The notes under the pieces were generated by a model. It saw only the letters and a program-made list of their open reading frames with translations, did no database searches and was not told where the DNA came from. Below are positions 1-11,354 of a stretch of 64,000 bases of DNA, in pieces. The stretch spans positions 124,001-188,000 of the forward strand of contig JAFCMP010000047.1 in NCBI GenBank assembly GCA_017506865.1, read 5' to 3'. Origin of the DNA: Tribonema minus. Its lineage: Eukaryota; Sar; Xanthophyceae; Tribonematales; Tribonemataceae. The position numbers were made by a program, and so were the translations under genes. How positions within the stretch are numbered: position 1 is the first letter of the stretch; each line of letters begins with the position of its first letter.

Positions 1-12
1 TCTCCATCGCAG

Positions 13-1791
13 CGCTAAGGCGCCATGGGGTGTACTTCCATATGCGGAGCAAGACTACTTCTACTACAATGGCAGCGGCGCCACCGACTACGGTGTGCTG
101 ACGCCGGAGCAGGTGGCACTCGCGGCGAAGGAGCGCCCGGCGGAGATTGCCGATGGCACGCCTCAGGTGCGGCAGCGCTCCATAGTGTGTGAACTTCAGC
201 TAAAGTTGAGGCAATGCTTGCACGAACCTTTGCAAGCGGCCTCTCATTGCGCATGCTTTGAGGTTCGTGATGACGAAGGTGGCGCTCGCGTCGACAAAGC
301 GCCCCGCGGAGATTGCCGATGGCACGCCTCAGGTGCGGCAGGGCAGGGGCTCCATGTTGTGCCGATATCCAGTGTTGACGCTTATGCTGTGGCCTTGGCA
401 GAGTTGTTGAAGTTTGTGGTGGCACGCCGGAGCAGGTCGCGCTCGCGGCGACGGAGCGCCCAGCGGAGATTGAGAATGGCACGCCTCAGGTGCGGCAGCA
501 GCACGCCTTGTGTGGTGCCTACTTCCAGTGTTGATGTTGGTGCAGTGCTTGTGGTGAAGTCCCGTGATGGCTCACGAGAGCAGGTGGTGAGCTGCGCTCC
601 TGCGTGTGTGTTCTTCAGAAGTGCTTTCTTAGCATTGATTGGGCCGGCGCTGTGCGCAGAGCTGTCCACCGATGGTGCGCAATGGCACAGGGCAGCGCAA
701 TACAGCCGCATATTACATCTTCATGTCGGAACTGCGCACGACTTGTGTCGCTGAGTGCTGGGACACAAAAGTCACTGGCACGGCCCGCACTGTGGCGGGG
801 CCATGACCCAAGATCCCCCGCAACAACCGCGTTCACCCCCCCACGCAACCACATCACTAACCCTAACCCTAACCCTAAGCGCCCCCCACCACACTTGACA
901 GGTGTAGTCGGAGCATGGCAGTCACCACAACGGACGCCCGTCAGTTGAAATGGCGTACATTAAGTGTACCAACGTACTTCGAAGAATTATCAGCCCCTGC
1001 AACCGCATTTCAATGCTCGCGCGGCAGCCACCACAACAGATGCCCATCAATTGACATATTACATGAAGTGTGCACACCAATATATCAGCCCCTGCAAACG
1101 CATTTCAACGCTCAATCGGCAGCCACCACAACAGACGATCATCAATTGAAATTTCAGACGAAGTTACCAATTTTTGTCAGCCCCCTGCAATCAAATTTCA
1201 AATTTCACCCCCCCCCCCCCCCTCCCCCCCCCCATTGCAGGTCCCCTACGCCGCCACGGGCCTGCGGCAGTACGTGCGGCCCTTCTCCTTCAGCCCCGAC
1301 TGGGCTAAGGGCAAGGCCGTGACACTGAGCGAGAGGTGCACCAGCGTATTCGGCGAACCCACGCGCGGCAAGCCGCTGGATGGTCTGAACGGGCGCGCCT
1401 CGGACCCCGTGCTCATCGCTCAGCCACGGTGCGTCACCTACTTCGTGCTGAACCTGACGCTGTAGGCAGGCCCCGATTTTTGTTTTTGTTGCAATGCAGC
1501 GGACGCACGGCAAACGCACTTGCGCACAGCACGCTAGTATTGTGGTGAGACGCTGATTAGCCTGAATGAGCGGGCCTCGGACCCCGTGCTCATGGCTCAG
1601 CCACGGTGCGTCACCTACTTCAAGGTGAAGTGTACCAGTGAGGCCGTGTTGTGCATGGCACGCCTGCGTCTCTGTGCGTGAATGGCCTGAACGGGGGCGC
1701 CTCGGACGCCGTGCTCATCGCTCAGCCACGGTGCGTCACTTACTACTTCAAGTAGAAGTGTACCGGGCACGGCTGGTCGGCCTCGATGATG

Positions 1792-1842
<51 letters not shown>

Positions 1843-2656
1843 CGCGTGGCTTGTGCACAGCGAGCTAGCATTGCAGCAAGCCGCTGACGGCCTGAACGGG
1901 CGCGCCGCGGACCCCGTGCTCATCGCTCAGCCACGGTGCGTCACCCACTTCAAGTTGAAGTGTACCATAATGGGGGGGCCATGTTGTGCATGGCACGCCT
2001 GCGTTTCTGTGTGTGGTGGATGGCCTGAATGGGCGGGCCTCGGACCCTGCGCTCATCGCTCAGCCATGGTGCGACACTCGCTTCCAATTGAAGTGTACCA
2101 GACGGCGATGATGAATGTGTGTGTGTGTGTGTGTGACGCGCGGCACAGCACGTCTGCGTCTCTGTGTGCGCATTTGTTGAATTGGTCTAGTCTAGTGTCC
2201 GGTAGGGACGGTGCCGCGACCGTGCCGATGGCAGCTCATGGTCGTTCGAGATGCAAGCTTTTATGTAAATTTTGTACTCTGTGAGTACTCATGTCACTTG
2301 GAGGTATTCCCTGATGTCGTATCGTAATTTGCGCACCATCACGGTCATTGCAGGAGGCGCGCGCCGCACTGGGGTGGCTGCCGAGGCCGCGCTGATGACA
2401 TCAATTGAGATGTGTGTCTCCATTTGATTCAGGCGCTCTGTAAGTAATCACGACGCTCTGCAGTGAGTTACACTTCAAGTCATACTTTGACTTACGGACC
2501 ACCCCTATGTTCACAGGCGAAGGGCGCCTGGCTGGGATGGCTGCCGCGACCGCGCTAACGGCTTCTCATGGTCTTCTGAGATGCAAGCTTCATGTGAATT
2601 ACGCACCCTCTGAGTACTCATGACACCTTGAGGTCAGCATTTTCTGATGTGGTATC

Positions 2657-2693
<37 letters not shown>

Positions 2694-5600
2694 ATTGCGG
2701 TCATCACAGGAGGCGAGCGCCCGGCTGGGACGGCTGCCGCGACCGCGCCGATGGCAACAGGGACCTGCCCTGGCAGCTGGAGTGGAGTCACCCGGGTCAC
2801 CGGAGCGCTGCCGCAGCCGTATACAGCGAGTCAAGGGGGCAGATAGTCATGTACGGGGGGCGCGGTTACGAGGAGGAGCGCGCGCAGTCCATCAGCTTTA
2901 CGCCACCGACGCAGGTAGAGTTTGAGTCTGAGTATTCGTTGAAGTGCATTGCGGAGATTGCCATAATCAAATAAGAGCTTCAAGGTGTCCTCATAAATAG
3001 TGCTACTTTATATGTATATGTACATATGTAGTCATGTACGGGGGGCACGGGTGCGGGAGGGAACACGTGCAGTCCATCAGCTTTACTCCACAAAAGCAGG
3101 TAGAGTCTGGGTATGAGTCTTTGTGAAAGTGCGTCGGAGCACTTGTTGTACCGCGTTAAGTTATATGCTTCAAGGTGTGCTCTCAAGTGATGCTACTTTG
3201 AATGCATACATCAGGGGCGCGTGGGTCTTGAACGTGAACGACTGCCTAGCGGACACAGCTTCTGCACCTTTGACAACAGCTACCCAGCTTGCACAAACTG
3301 CAGCAATGAATGTCACCAACTGTACTTGTAAATCGCGGTTTCCGACGCCGGCAGGTGCTCAGCGACATGTGGGTTCTGAACGTGAACGACTGCCTAACGG
3401 ACACAGCCTCTGCACCTTTGGCTCCAGCCGCCCAGCTTGTACAAACTGCAACACTGCATGGCACCACCTACACTTGTACATTGCGGTTTGCGTGACTGGC
3501 AGATGCTCGGTGACGTGTGCGTTCTGTGCGTGAATGACTGCCGGGCGGCCTGCTCAGCTGCACAAAGTTCAATCGATGAGCGTCACCACTTACACTTGTA
3601 CATTGCGGTCTGCGTCGACGCAGGTGCTCAGCGACATGTGGGTTCTGAACGTGAACGACTGCCCGGCGGACTGCTCTGGCCACGGTTCCTGCACATTTGG
3701 CAACTGCTTGTGTACTCCCGGGTACTACGGCACTGACTGCTCCAACTCGTCCTGCCCCGGGGACTACTGCTACTTTGACGAAGACTCCTCTCAGCAGGTC
3801 AGTGAAACCCTGGTAGTGTTTATTGTCAATGATTGCACAAGCTATCCGCTGCGCGAAGTCATGCGTCAGGACCGAACCGAACGCCAGAGAAGTCGACGTT
3901 CAAAATTGTGTAGAATTATGATGCTTTTTCTAGTAGGCAAGACTCGCTTGTAGTGTGTATCGTCAATGATTACATGCTCAAGTGCACTTCAAGTACTTTA
4001 ATCTATAAACTTTTGATGAGGGCTCTTTTCGGCAGGTCATTGAGGTCCTGATACTGGCCCGCAGGGGTCGGAACCGACTGTTGTGCTGACACAGCACGTG
4101 AGTGCAGCGTCAATCTAAAAAGGAATGATTCAATTGCTGCAGCTTGGGGCTTAGACTGAAGTGGTCGATTGTTCAAGGCGTACTGTGCAGGGCGCTCGTG
4201 CGACATTGTCGAGTCAAAGCCTGAGTCAGAGTCAAAGTCTGCAGCAGCAGCGACGCTAAGGTACCATGGCAAGCTGCAAGCAGTCAGTTTTCGACGTTGA
4301 GAAAAACCAACACCACATTGTGTGCTGCCCAAAAGGCGTGCAGTGTAGTCTGCCACGCAGTCACCGTGTAACTGCTTAAACTGCCGTAGCGGCGATCCGC
4401 ATGCAGCGGCTCTAATGGTGCGCAACAGTTACAAAATTTCAATTTGCAGCCTGGCACCGTCAAACTTTCAGGAGCGCAGCCGCTGCTGCCAGGCGGGCTA
4501 CGGTTGCAGCGACTTTCGAGAAGAAAAACACAATTCCTCCAAAATATTGTTATGTGTTGTGCAACCGAGTACGTCTTCAATGTTTGAGTATGAGAGAGCA
4601 TCACGCCCCGCAAGCTATTACTGTTGTAATTGGCAGGCGTGCGGGCACTGTTGCCAGGCATTGCTGCCAGGCGGGCTGGGCGCCCAACGAAGCCGCCACG
4701 TACGCCTTCGTCGCTAGCATGTAACTGCCGCAACTGCCACCATGCATGTATCCCCGTGTTCTCAGATGTGCGGGCACTGCTGGCAAGCCGGCTGAGTGCA
4801 CAGCAACACCGACACGCTGACCGTGAAGCCCACGATACTTCAAAGCATGTGAATGTTGATGTAATAAATCTGGTGCAACAACCATCGTTTCATGAGGATG
4901 ACAGAGCAAATGAGGGACCTGCATCACTATCACTCTCAGGTATGCGGGCACTGCTGCCAGGCGGGCTGGGCGCACAGCGACGCCGACTCATAACGAAACC
5001 GTCGCTAGCATCTAACTGCCGGAACTGCCCTTGTACATCCTTGCGCACTCAGGTGTGCGGGCACTGCTGCCACGCAGCCTGGGAGCACAGCAACACCGAC
5101 ATGATGACCATTTGGCCCGCAATACTACAAAGTATAATAGATGTTGTTATTAATGAATACTTCTGGTACAACTACTTCATTCAATGAGGATGACGGAGCG
5201 AACAAATAACCAAAACATGATGGACCCGCATCTCTATCACCGGCGAACCCTTAGATGTGCGGGCACTGCTGCCAGGCGGGCTGGGCGCATAGCGGCGCCG
5301 ACATAGAAACCATCTAGGTCCCGATACTTCAAAGCATTGTAAATGTTGTTGTACATATACATCTGGTGCAACTACGTCATGGACTTGCAGCTCTATCACC
5401 GGCAAAACTCTCAGGTGTCCGGGCACTGTTGCCGGGCCGGCTGGCCGTGCAGCGACGCCGTCACGTAACCTAACCGTCGCCAGCATTAAACTTCCGTAAC
5501 TGCCTTTGTACATCCTTACGCACTCAGGTGTGCGGGCACTGCTGCCAGGCGGGCTGGGCGCACAGCGACGCCGACACGTACGCCACAGTCGGCGACGTCG

Positions 5601-6894
5601 AACGCGCGCAGTGCTCGCGCGAGCGGCCCGGCGAAGCTCACGGCATCTGCGATGGCTTCGGCGCGTGCCAGTGCGAACCGCCGTTTATAGGCGCCGACTG
5701 TTCCATCCGGGACTGCCCGCAAAACTGCAGCTTCCATGGGTGGTGCAGCGTGGAGTTTCCAGTTAGTCGCTGCGCATGCTACTACGGGTACTACGGGGAG
5801 GCATGTCAGTATCAGGTGGGGTTGGAATCTGTGCGCAATGTCACCAGTGTGCGCCCAGGTGTTGTGGATACAACGCATCTCGGTACCTGTACAACACTCG
5901 ATACAACGCATCTCGGTACCTGTGCGATGCAACGTATCTCGACACCTGTACGACACTTGGTACCTATGCGACGCTCGTACAGGTACCGAGATGCGTTTTA
6001 TCGATAACACCTGGGCGCACACCAGTGAAGGGATGTGTTCGTTATGATACTGAGATGGACTCTGCATAGCGTCTGTGAGTGGAGCAGCGCAGTTGATGAC
6101 TCACTTGCTTGTGTTCCTGGGTGAAAAACAACAACAATAACGCGCACAGTGCCTCGGCCACTGCTCGTGCCGACTCAGCACTTGCAACGGTGCTGGTGCC
6201 ATCCTGATTGGTGATGTGAGCAGCTTGAACGCAATAAATCAAAAGCGCAATAAAAAAAAACGTTAGTGTAGTGTACTGTAAATATTACTTACTGCAAGTG
6301 CGCTGCAGAAATGCTTCAACAACACAGCGGTTTCGCCGCTGTGGCAAAACCGCTGTCTCTGGCGAGCATGATTGTCTAGTGCAGTAGCATTCGCAATGTC
6401 ATAGAAGCTGTTCTCACTTGATGCTGCCAACACAGCAAGTGCCACAAAGCACTATGCTCTCTGCTCATGTGCGCACTACTCTTGCAGGAGTGCCTCAACA
6501 ACTGAACGCACTAGCATCACAGGGCCATGGGCGAGAGTGCGACACTTGCTGAGGATGCCACAAAAATCGCCTCGTAATACTGAGAAATACTTCACCCTCT
6601 GCCCGCGTGCACGCACTCCCTTTGCAGGAGTGCCTCAACAACTGCTCGTACCCGCACGGCGTCTGCAACAACGCCACCGGCGAGTGCGACTGCCGCGACG
6701 TCTACAACCCCTACAACAACACGCGCCGCTGGCAGCAGTGGGGGGGCGAGGACTGCAGCTACCTGCCCGTATTTGCCGCCGCCGCCGCGCGCGCGCCGCC
6801 GCTGTGGCACTGGCTCGCCGTGGCGTGCGCCGCTGCGGCGGTGGCGGTGGGCATGTGCGCCGTGGACGCAAGGCATGTGCGGGCGGCACTGTGA
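13..6894 (+). CDS. Kelch/EGF-like type I membrane protein, 3' part (six exons)
   Basis: Exons 13-166, 1241-1428, 2710-2914, 3624-3797, 5528-5815 and 6628-6894 all have AG/GT borders and compatible phases (2/0, 0/2, 2/0, then 0/0), giving about 424 residues; the 5' part lies before the window. Exon 3 carries a kelch-like blade ([13 protein letters not shown]...IVMYGGRGY), and exon 4 opens with the DMWVLN strand. Exons 4-6 are Cys-rich EGF-like modules: [20 protein letters not shown], then CDGFGACQC...FIGADC, then [11 protein letters not shown]...[10 protein letters not shown], then [17 protein letters not shown]. The C-terminus has a hydrophobic helix (about 6800-6870) and a short basic tail, so the protein is probably anchored at the cell surface with its domains outside. 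The order kelch, EGF, TM resembles attractin-like proteins; this module order is my family recollection, and the ligand is unknown. The reading frame is intact. Introns carry many junction duplicates (listed separately). Confidence 0.8.
281..498 (+). repeat. Donor-side exon-junction duplicates in intron 1
   Basis: Two degenerate copies of the end of exon 1 plus its donor lie in intron 1 at about 281-342 and 422-498. Both retain the GGCACGCCTCAGGTGCGGCAG-like junction (original at 155-175). The copies contain changes that would alter the protein, and the exon is complete without them, so I read them as tandem duplicates and not as alternative exons. Confidence 0.75.
855..879. repeat. Interstitial telomere-like repeat
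   Basis: Three to four CCCTAA units in intron 1 of the kelch/EGF gene. This matches TTAGGG-type telomeric DNA read on the opposite strand. Confidence 0.85.
1207..1233. repeat. Poly-C tract
   Basis: A nearly pure C run directly upstream of the acceptor at 1240, probably serving as an extreme polypyrimidine tract. Such runs are also prone to sequencing length error. Confidence 0.8.
1561..2560 (+). repeat. Junction duplicates in intron 2 (donor and acceptor sides)
   Basis: At least four copies of the exon 2 end plus donor (CTCATCGCTCAGCCACGGTG core) lie at about 1561-1625, 1684-1760, 1890-1972 and 2030-2100. Copies of the next exon's start lie at about 2205-2235, 2339-2390 and 2515-2560 (GGCTGCCGCGACCGCGC core; genuine exon begins at 2710). 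A (GT)n microsatellite at about 1795-1842 and a shorter one near 2117-2133 interrupt the array. Confidence 0.75.
2657..2693. repeat. Interstitial telomere-like repeat
   Basis: About six CCCTAA units, with one extra A, ending 17 bases before the start of exon 3 of the kelch/EGF gene at 2710. Confidence 0.85.
3030..3545 (+). repeat. Junction duplicates in intron 3
   Basis: One copy of the exon 3 end with its GTAGAG donor lies at about 3030-3118. Three copies of the start of exon 4 (core GGGTTCTGAACGTGAACGAC) lie at about 3205-3290, 3345-3430 and 3490-3545. The genuine exon 4 begins at 3624 and is the only copy that continues through the complete EGF module. Confidence 0.75.
3925..5475 (+). repeat. 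Junction duplicates in intron 4 (seven acceptor-side copies)
   Basis: A degenerate donor-side copy lies at about 3925-3990. Seven copies of the start of exon 5 (core GCGGGCACTGCTGCCAGGCG) lie at about 4470-4512, 4636-4700, 4765-4815, 4934-5000, 5050-5110, 5254-5305 and 5414-5475. Several keep an upstream CAG acceptor. The true exon starts at 5528. Confidence 0.75.
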
Positions 6895-8240
6895 GACGCA
6901 CGCGCGGGTTTTCACGCTGGGGTCATGCATACGTTGCGACACACACCTGCTTTGCTGCCCCCCCGGCAGTGAGCGCTGCGGCGACGGGCGGTCACGATGG
7001 CGTGCGGTTGCCGTGGGCGTATCTACAACACATGTTGCTGCGCGGAGCTAGCATATGCGTGTCATGTACAGGCTCCGCGGTGAGACAATGTGGGCAAAAG
7101 CTGCTGAGATGTGTCACGCATGCGTGACTGCATTGGCGCGGTTGCAGGTGTTGTTGACGCTGCCCTGTGCGCCACCGCAGCTGCTCTGCGAGGGCAGGTG
7201 CTGCCGGCACAGCGGTGCTGCGAACGCTGCAGGTTTCAAGGCACGAGCCACACCTCCTGGTGCTCGGCGACTTAGGCACTCTGAGGACTGGCAAGCACAC
7301 CAGCATCAGCTGCACGGCATGTGGCCACAAAGAGGATGCCAGGACCAAAAGAGGGCAGTCAAAAAAGCTGGCAACGACGCTGCTGCGGAGCAGAGACACG
7401 CCCTGCTGCAGTGCGACCCTGCCTTGTATGGCTTGCGGGCAATGGCTGCTACAGCAGTTCTGCCAGGAAGCTTGTGGTATTTGCTTGACTCTGCCTCATG
7501 ACGAAGGCAGCAGCAACCTGGTCAACCATCAGGCGCATACAAATTGGTGACCTAATTGAGGACCACCGTTGGCAGCGATGGAGGCAAGACTAACACATTT
7601 CTATCTGTTGTATCATGGGTGAAGTAGCATGTCCGCCTGTGGACGTTACAAGCAATCAGAACTTCTTGAAGCAATGACAACGATCTGGGCTGACTTTCTC
7701 ATTCCATCTCACTCAAGCCCAAGGAGTTGTGTCCCGATGAACCTTGTTGGCTCAAGTGAAGCTTGACTTTCTTGAGGCCTTGCTGGAAACTGAGACAGCA
7801 ATGAAACTTGCTGCTTGTTTGCTTCTCGGCAGCCGCAAGAAATCTGTCTCTCTGCCATGTTTGAGATTGCATACGTGCTGCATTTACGCGTAATTACGTC
7901 AGTACCAGGCGACTGCACGCGGGCAAAACGTGCACGGGGGCCGGGGGGGGGGGGGGGGGGGGGGGGGGCATTGTGTCTGCCACATGCGTGCAGCGGTACA
8001 CTCTCAAAAATTGAAGTTTGCATGCAGCACACATACAGTACACTGATGTACTTGACCCATCCCCAACATCACGCACATCCGCCTTGTGCCCAGAGAAGCT
8101 TGTGCATCAGTTTGTCATTACAAAGCTTCGGGAATCCCAGTGCTGCTCGAAGTCCAGCAAGAAACGCGTCTGCCTATCAGGTCTCTCAAACTCTGATGCA
8201 GCGCGGCTACAGGCTGCTTCATCTGCTAGCAGCAGTGGCC
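6895..8240. other. Non-coding or unresolved stretch with Cys-rich ORF and old dispersed repeat
   Basis: No convincing gene. An open frame at 7167-7550 (+) contains Cys pairs (CTACG, CMACG) and could be an exon, but I cannot join it to anything. From about 7505 to 7800 the sequence matches the segments flanking the nested insertion at 26.6-30.7 kb, so this is a dispersed repeat; its position 7602-7603 (TA) is the empty counterpart of that insertion site. A pure poly-G run lies at about 7943-7968. Confidence 0.5.
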
Positions 8241-8262
8241 TTTGGTAGGCAACCGGAGGGAA

Positions 8263-8577
8263 CAGGTGTGCCGCCTGCTGCCCGACTGGCAGCTTTGCTG
8301 TCCAGCAGCTACTGAGGAAGACGCTATCTGCAGCGCTGCACGCTCCCTAAAACAAACAACGCAGCTGCATGCGGCGTCGGCACAAACGAACTTCGACGCT
8401 GACTGGACAGATGCTGACGCCAGGCAGCTAACAGCGTGCGCTGCCCTCTCAGGCAAGCGGCGGGCTGAAGGCCTAGCCGCGCGACTAGAGGCACGTGCAG
8501 CATGCGCTCCAGCAGACGAGGTCACAGCACAGGTGCTCGTAGCAAAGCACTTTGAAACTGGCACCCGGCCGGAGTAG
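8263..8577 (+). CDS. Possible exon of unknown gene
   Basis: After a GGAACAG acceptor-like site near 8262 the frame is open for about 104 codons to a TAG. The product is polar and Ala-rich and contains a basic stretch (SGKRRAEGLAARLEARAAC). I recognise no domain and found no partner exon with a matching phase. It may instead be a remnant. Low confidence. Confidence 0.22.
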   Translation, partial: QVCRLLPDWQLCCPAATEEDAICSAARSLKQTTQLHAASAQTNFDADWTDADARQLTACAALSGKRRAEGLAARLEARAACAPADEVTAQVLVAKHFETGTRPE

Positions 8578-11354
8578 TCGATACGCCAGTTAAGAAAGTG
8601 CGCGGCCAGGTTAGCGACCCGGCGGCACTGCCTGCACAGCGCGGGGATGGCAGCGCCCGCCGGGCCCGCTGGCAGCGTCAGTCATGCCTTCGATCTGATC
8701 AGCCAGGTGCATATGATCACAGCGACAGGTCCCGGGATGCTGCCACTGGCACTGCCAGCGCAGGCGGACGGAGCCTTGAGGCAACAGACATACTACTGTC
8801 GACCTTGTCCGCAGCAGGGCGGGATATGCAGGAGGCAGGACGGCCTACGTCATGAACACCGCCGAGTCTTGACGGCGGCCGCTGGGCATGGTGCGCCAGT
8901 GAAAGCAGCCACCCGCTCCGTGGACAGTGCTCCGCCAGCCTGAGGGCTAGCTGTGAATCAGATGATATTGTCACAGTGACGGAATCTTTCAAACTTGTGC
9001 ATAGCGTATGTGCGCTGGGTGAGAGAAAGTTGGCATATATTATCATGTGTTATTGTGCACGTCTTGCATGTATACTATAGCGTGTGATCGCACGTAGTGA
9101 AGTGCGGCTGAATACATGACACACGCTCCATTTAAATAAAAGTCCACAAGTACAGTGCTGAGTGAGAATTAATAACAAGGACAATGCTGCATCGCCCTGG
9201 CGCGCTTACGCTCGGCACTGTCGGCAGCGCTCCACATGGCTGAAGTAATTACTAGTAGTCTGGCCGTGTCATGACACACATGGCAGAATCTATGGGGGGG
9301 GGGGCACATGGAGGAGGATACACTGGGGCCCCTGGGATCTCGAGATGCCATTTGGCGGCGGCGGCGTTTGAGTGGTTGTCATTGAGACACTTTCAGACGT
9401 CACACGACATGTAGGTTCCGTAGAGCAACTTGAAGCTTCAAAGTAGAGGTATACCATTGATCTGGGCTTTTTTGCGCCCTGACCGAGAATCAATGAACAA
9501 TGCTGCGGCGCTGCTGGTGATGTTGCTGCCAATGCAACATGGCAGTTGCAATGTCCCTGCAGCCTACTAGAGTTTTGCATCACACCCTGTGAGGTGGGAA
9601 GCACTGTGTGAGAGCGAGCAGCATTTAGGTTTTGTGATTGTTTTCAGAAGCGCGTGTCATGACGACATCGAATCGATGCCAATTATGTAGCTTGCAATCA
9701 AAACATGCCTACACACTGTAGCTGCAGCATGCCTGTGGTGTGAGAATATTTGAAAATGCCAACATGCTTTGCTGAATGCACAGCACTTTGCTACCGTCAG
9801 CAACCCCCTGCAAACACATGTCACATTCAAAGTTTTCATTGCAGCTAGCCTGAAGAATACGCCAGTCTTGGTCTTGCGTGCACCATGCCCAACAGCACGT
9901 ATCAGCTGTCATGCATGGTAGAGCGACGACCGTGATCAAAATTGGTTCTTAAAGAAGCCAAGGCGATGAAGTTGTACATGCCAGGCTGCCAGTACTGTCT
10001 TAGCAAACACTCTCAGGCTGTCATCATCTGACCATCTGTCCGAATCTGGAAAAAGCGCTGCTGATTACAGTGGCGTTGTCTGAATCAGCACATAGAATGC
10101 ATGCATGTCATGTTCCAGCCTGAGGAGTTCATTCACAGATGCACAACGCCTGTTCAATTTCAAGTTGCCGCAGCCTCTGCTCTGCCATACTCTAATTGTA
10201 GATGATTCATTACTCTGCTCTGATGCCAGCTTCGAGTCACACCACGAAGTCTTGCTTCCTCTGGCAAACACAGGCGGCTGTTATACGCCGCATGCCATAA
10301 TTCAAACATTCCACAAGCACTTACACAACAATTCTTGTACGCTCTCAGGATGCACAGTGTCAAGCGCTTACCTGTACAGTATCGCAAATCTGGCACAGTG
10401 CAACATCGATTTGTTGAGCGTCGCCGCCATGATCACTTTTCAAGAAAACTAAAAAAGTTGCGCGCACTGAAAACTTATCAACTGCTCTGCATCAGTACGG
10501 TTTGCGGCACTGACTGGCGCATTAGATAGCGCGTAGTGCGTTCCATAAGACTACGTTGGGCTTGGCCTGAAGCCACCGCCATCTTGGTGCTACCTTAGGA
10601 AGAGCTGATTTTTGATTTCTGTTTTTAACCCGTTCTCGATGAGGTGAGCTCTTTAGCCTGAACGGTACGTAGCATTGAGCCAATGGTGCACATGAGTTCC
10701 TGTTAAAAAACCTATAGCTAACTCCTCAGCTGTGATGAGTTGAATCCTTTGGCGTGAACAGTGTCAATTAAAAAAAAAAAGAACGCGCGCGCTCGTGGAA
10801 CCGAATAAAATAACGCCGGAATTGGGGGGGTCAGGGTCTCATAAAATACCTCTCAAGTACATGTACGTGCATGCCATGGACCAGCAGCTGCACAAGTGAA
10901 GTGGCAGCCCAAGTGAAGTGGCAGCCCCTGGCGCTTGACGCAGAGGCGCTTCGGAACTCGTCTATCAAACAAAGTTTATCAAAAGGCAAACATAATGACT
11001 TGTGAGATTGATCAATGCACACAAACAGGTGGAATAAAAGGTGCTCATGATTGGCACAATAGCTGAATAGCTGATCGTCTCAGTTGATCAAACCTTCCGC
11101 GATGCCACATGTCAAAGCATCATCAAGCATCTGAGGTGCCTGCAAGTGCTGAAAACAACAGCAGTGCAAGCAACTTGAAAGCAACACAGATGACCGCGGC
11201 ACAGTCAAGGCAACACAAACTTAAGGCTGAGGAGAAGACGACGTGCACATCGAATCGATGTAAGATACATCACAATAATCTGCAAACGACTAAAGCTACC
11301 ATGTCACCAATGTTTTCTACATGCCTTTCAGCAAAGACTAATGCACAACCACCG
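8578..11354. other. Intergenic stretch with one dispersed repeat copy
   Basis: Short, mutually overlapping frames only. The segment 9340-9500 is an inverted copy of the ~150-bp dispersed repeat arrayed at 55.7-56.2 kb. I see no RNA gene or other gene. Confidence 0.5.
9340..9500 (-). repeat. Dispersed ~150-bp repeat, inverted copy
   Basis: Contains the family hallmarks in reverse orientation: the GCCATTTGGCGGCGGCG...GTTTGAGTGGTTGTC block, GAGACACTTTCAGAC, CTTGAAGCTTC, and the TGGGCTTTTTTGCGCCCTGA core followed by GAGAATCAAT. Confidence 0.7.
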
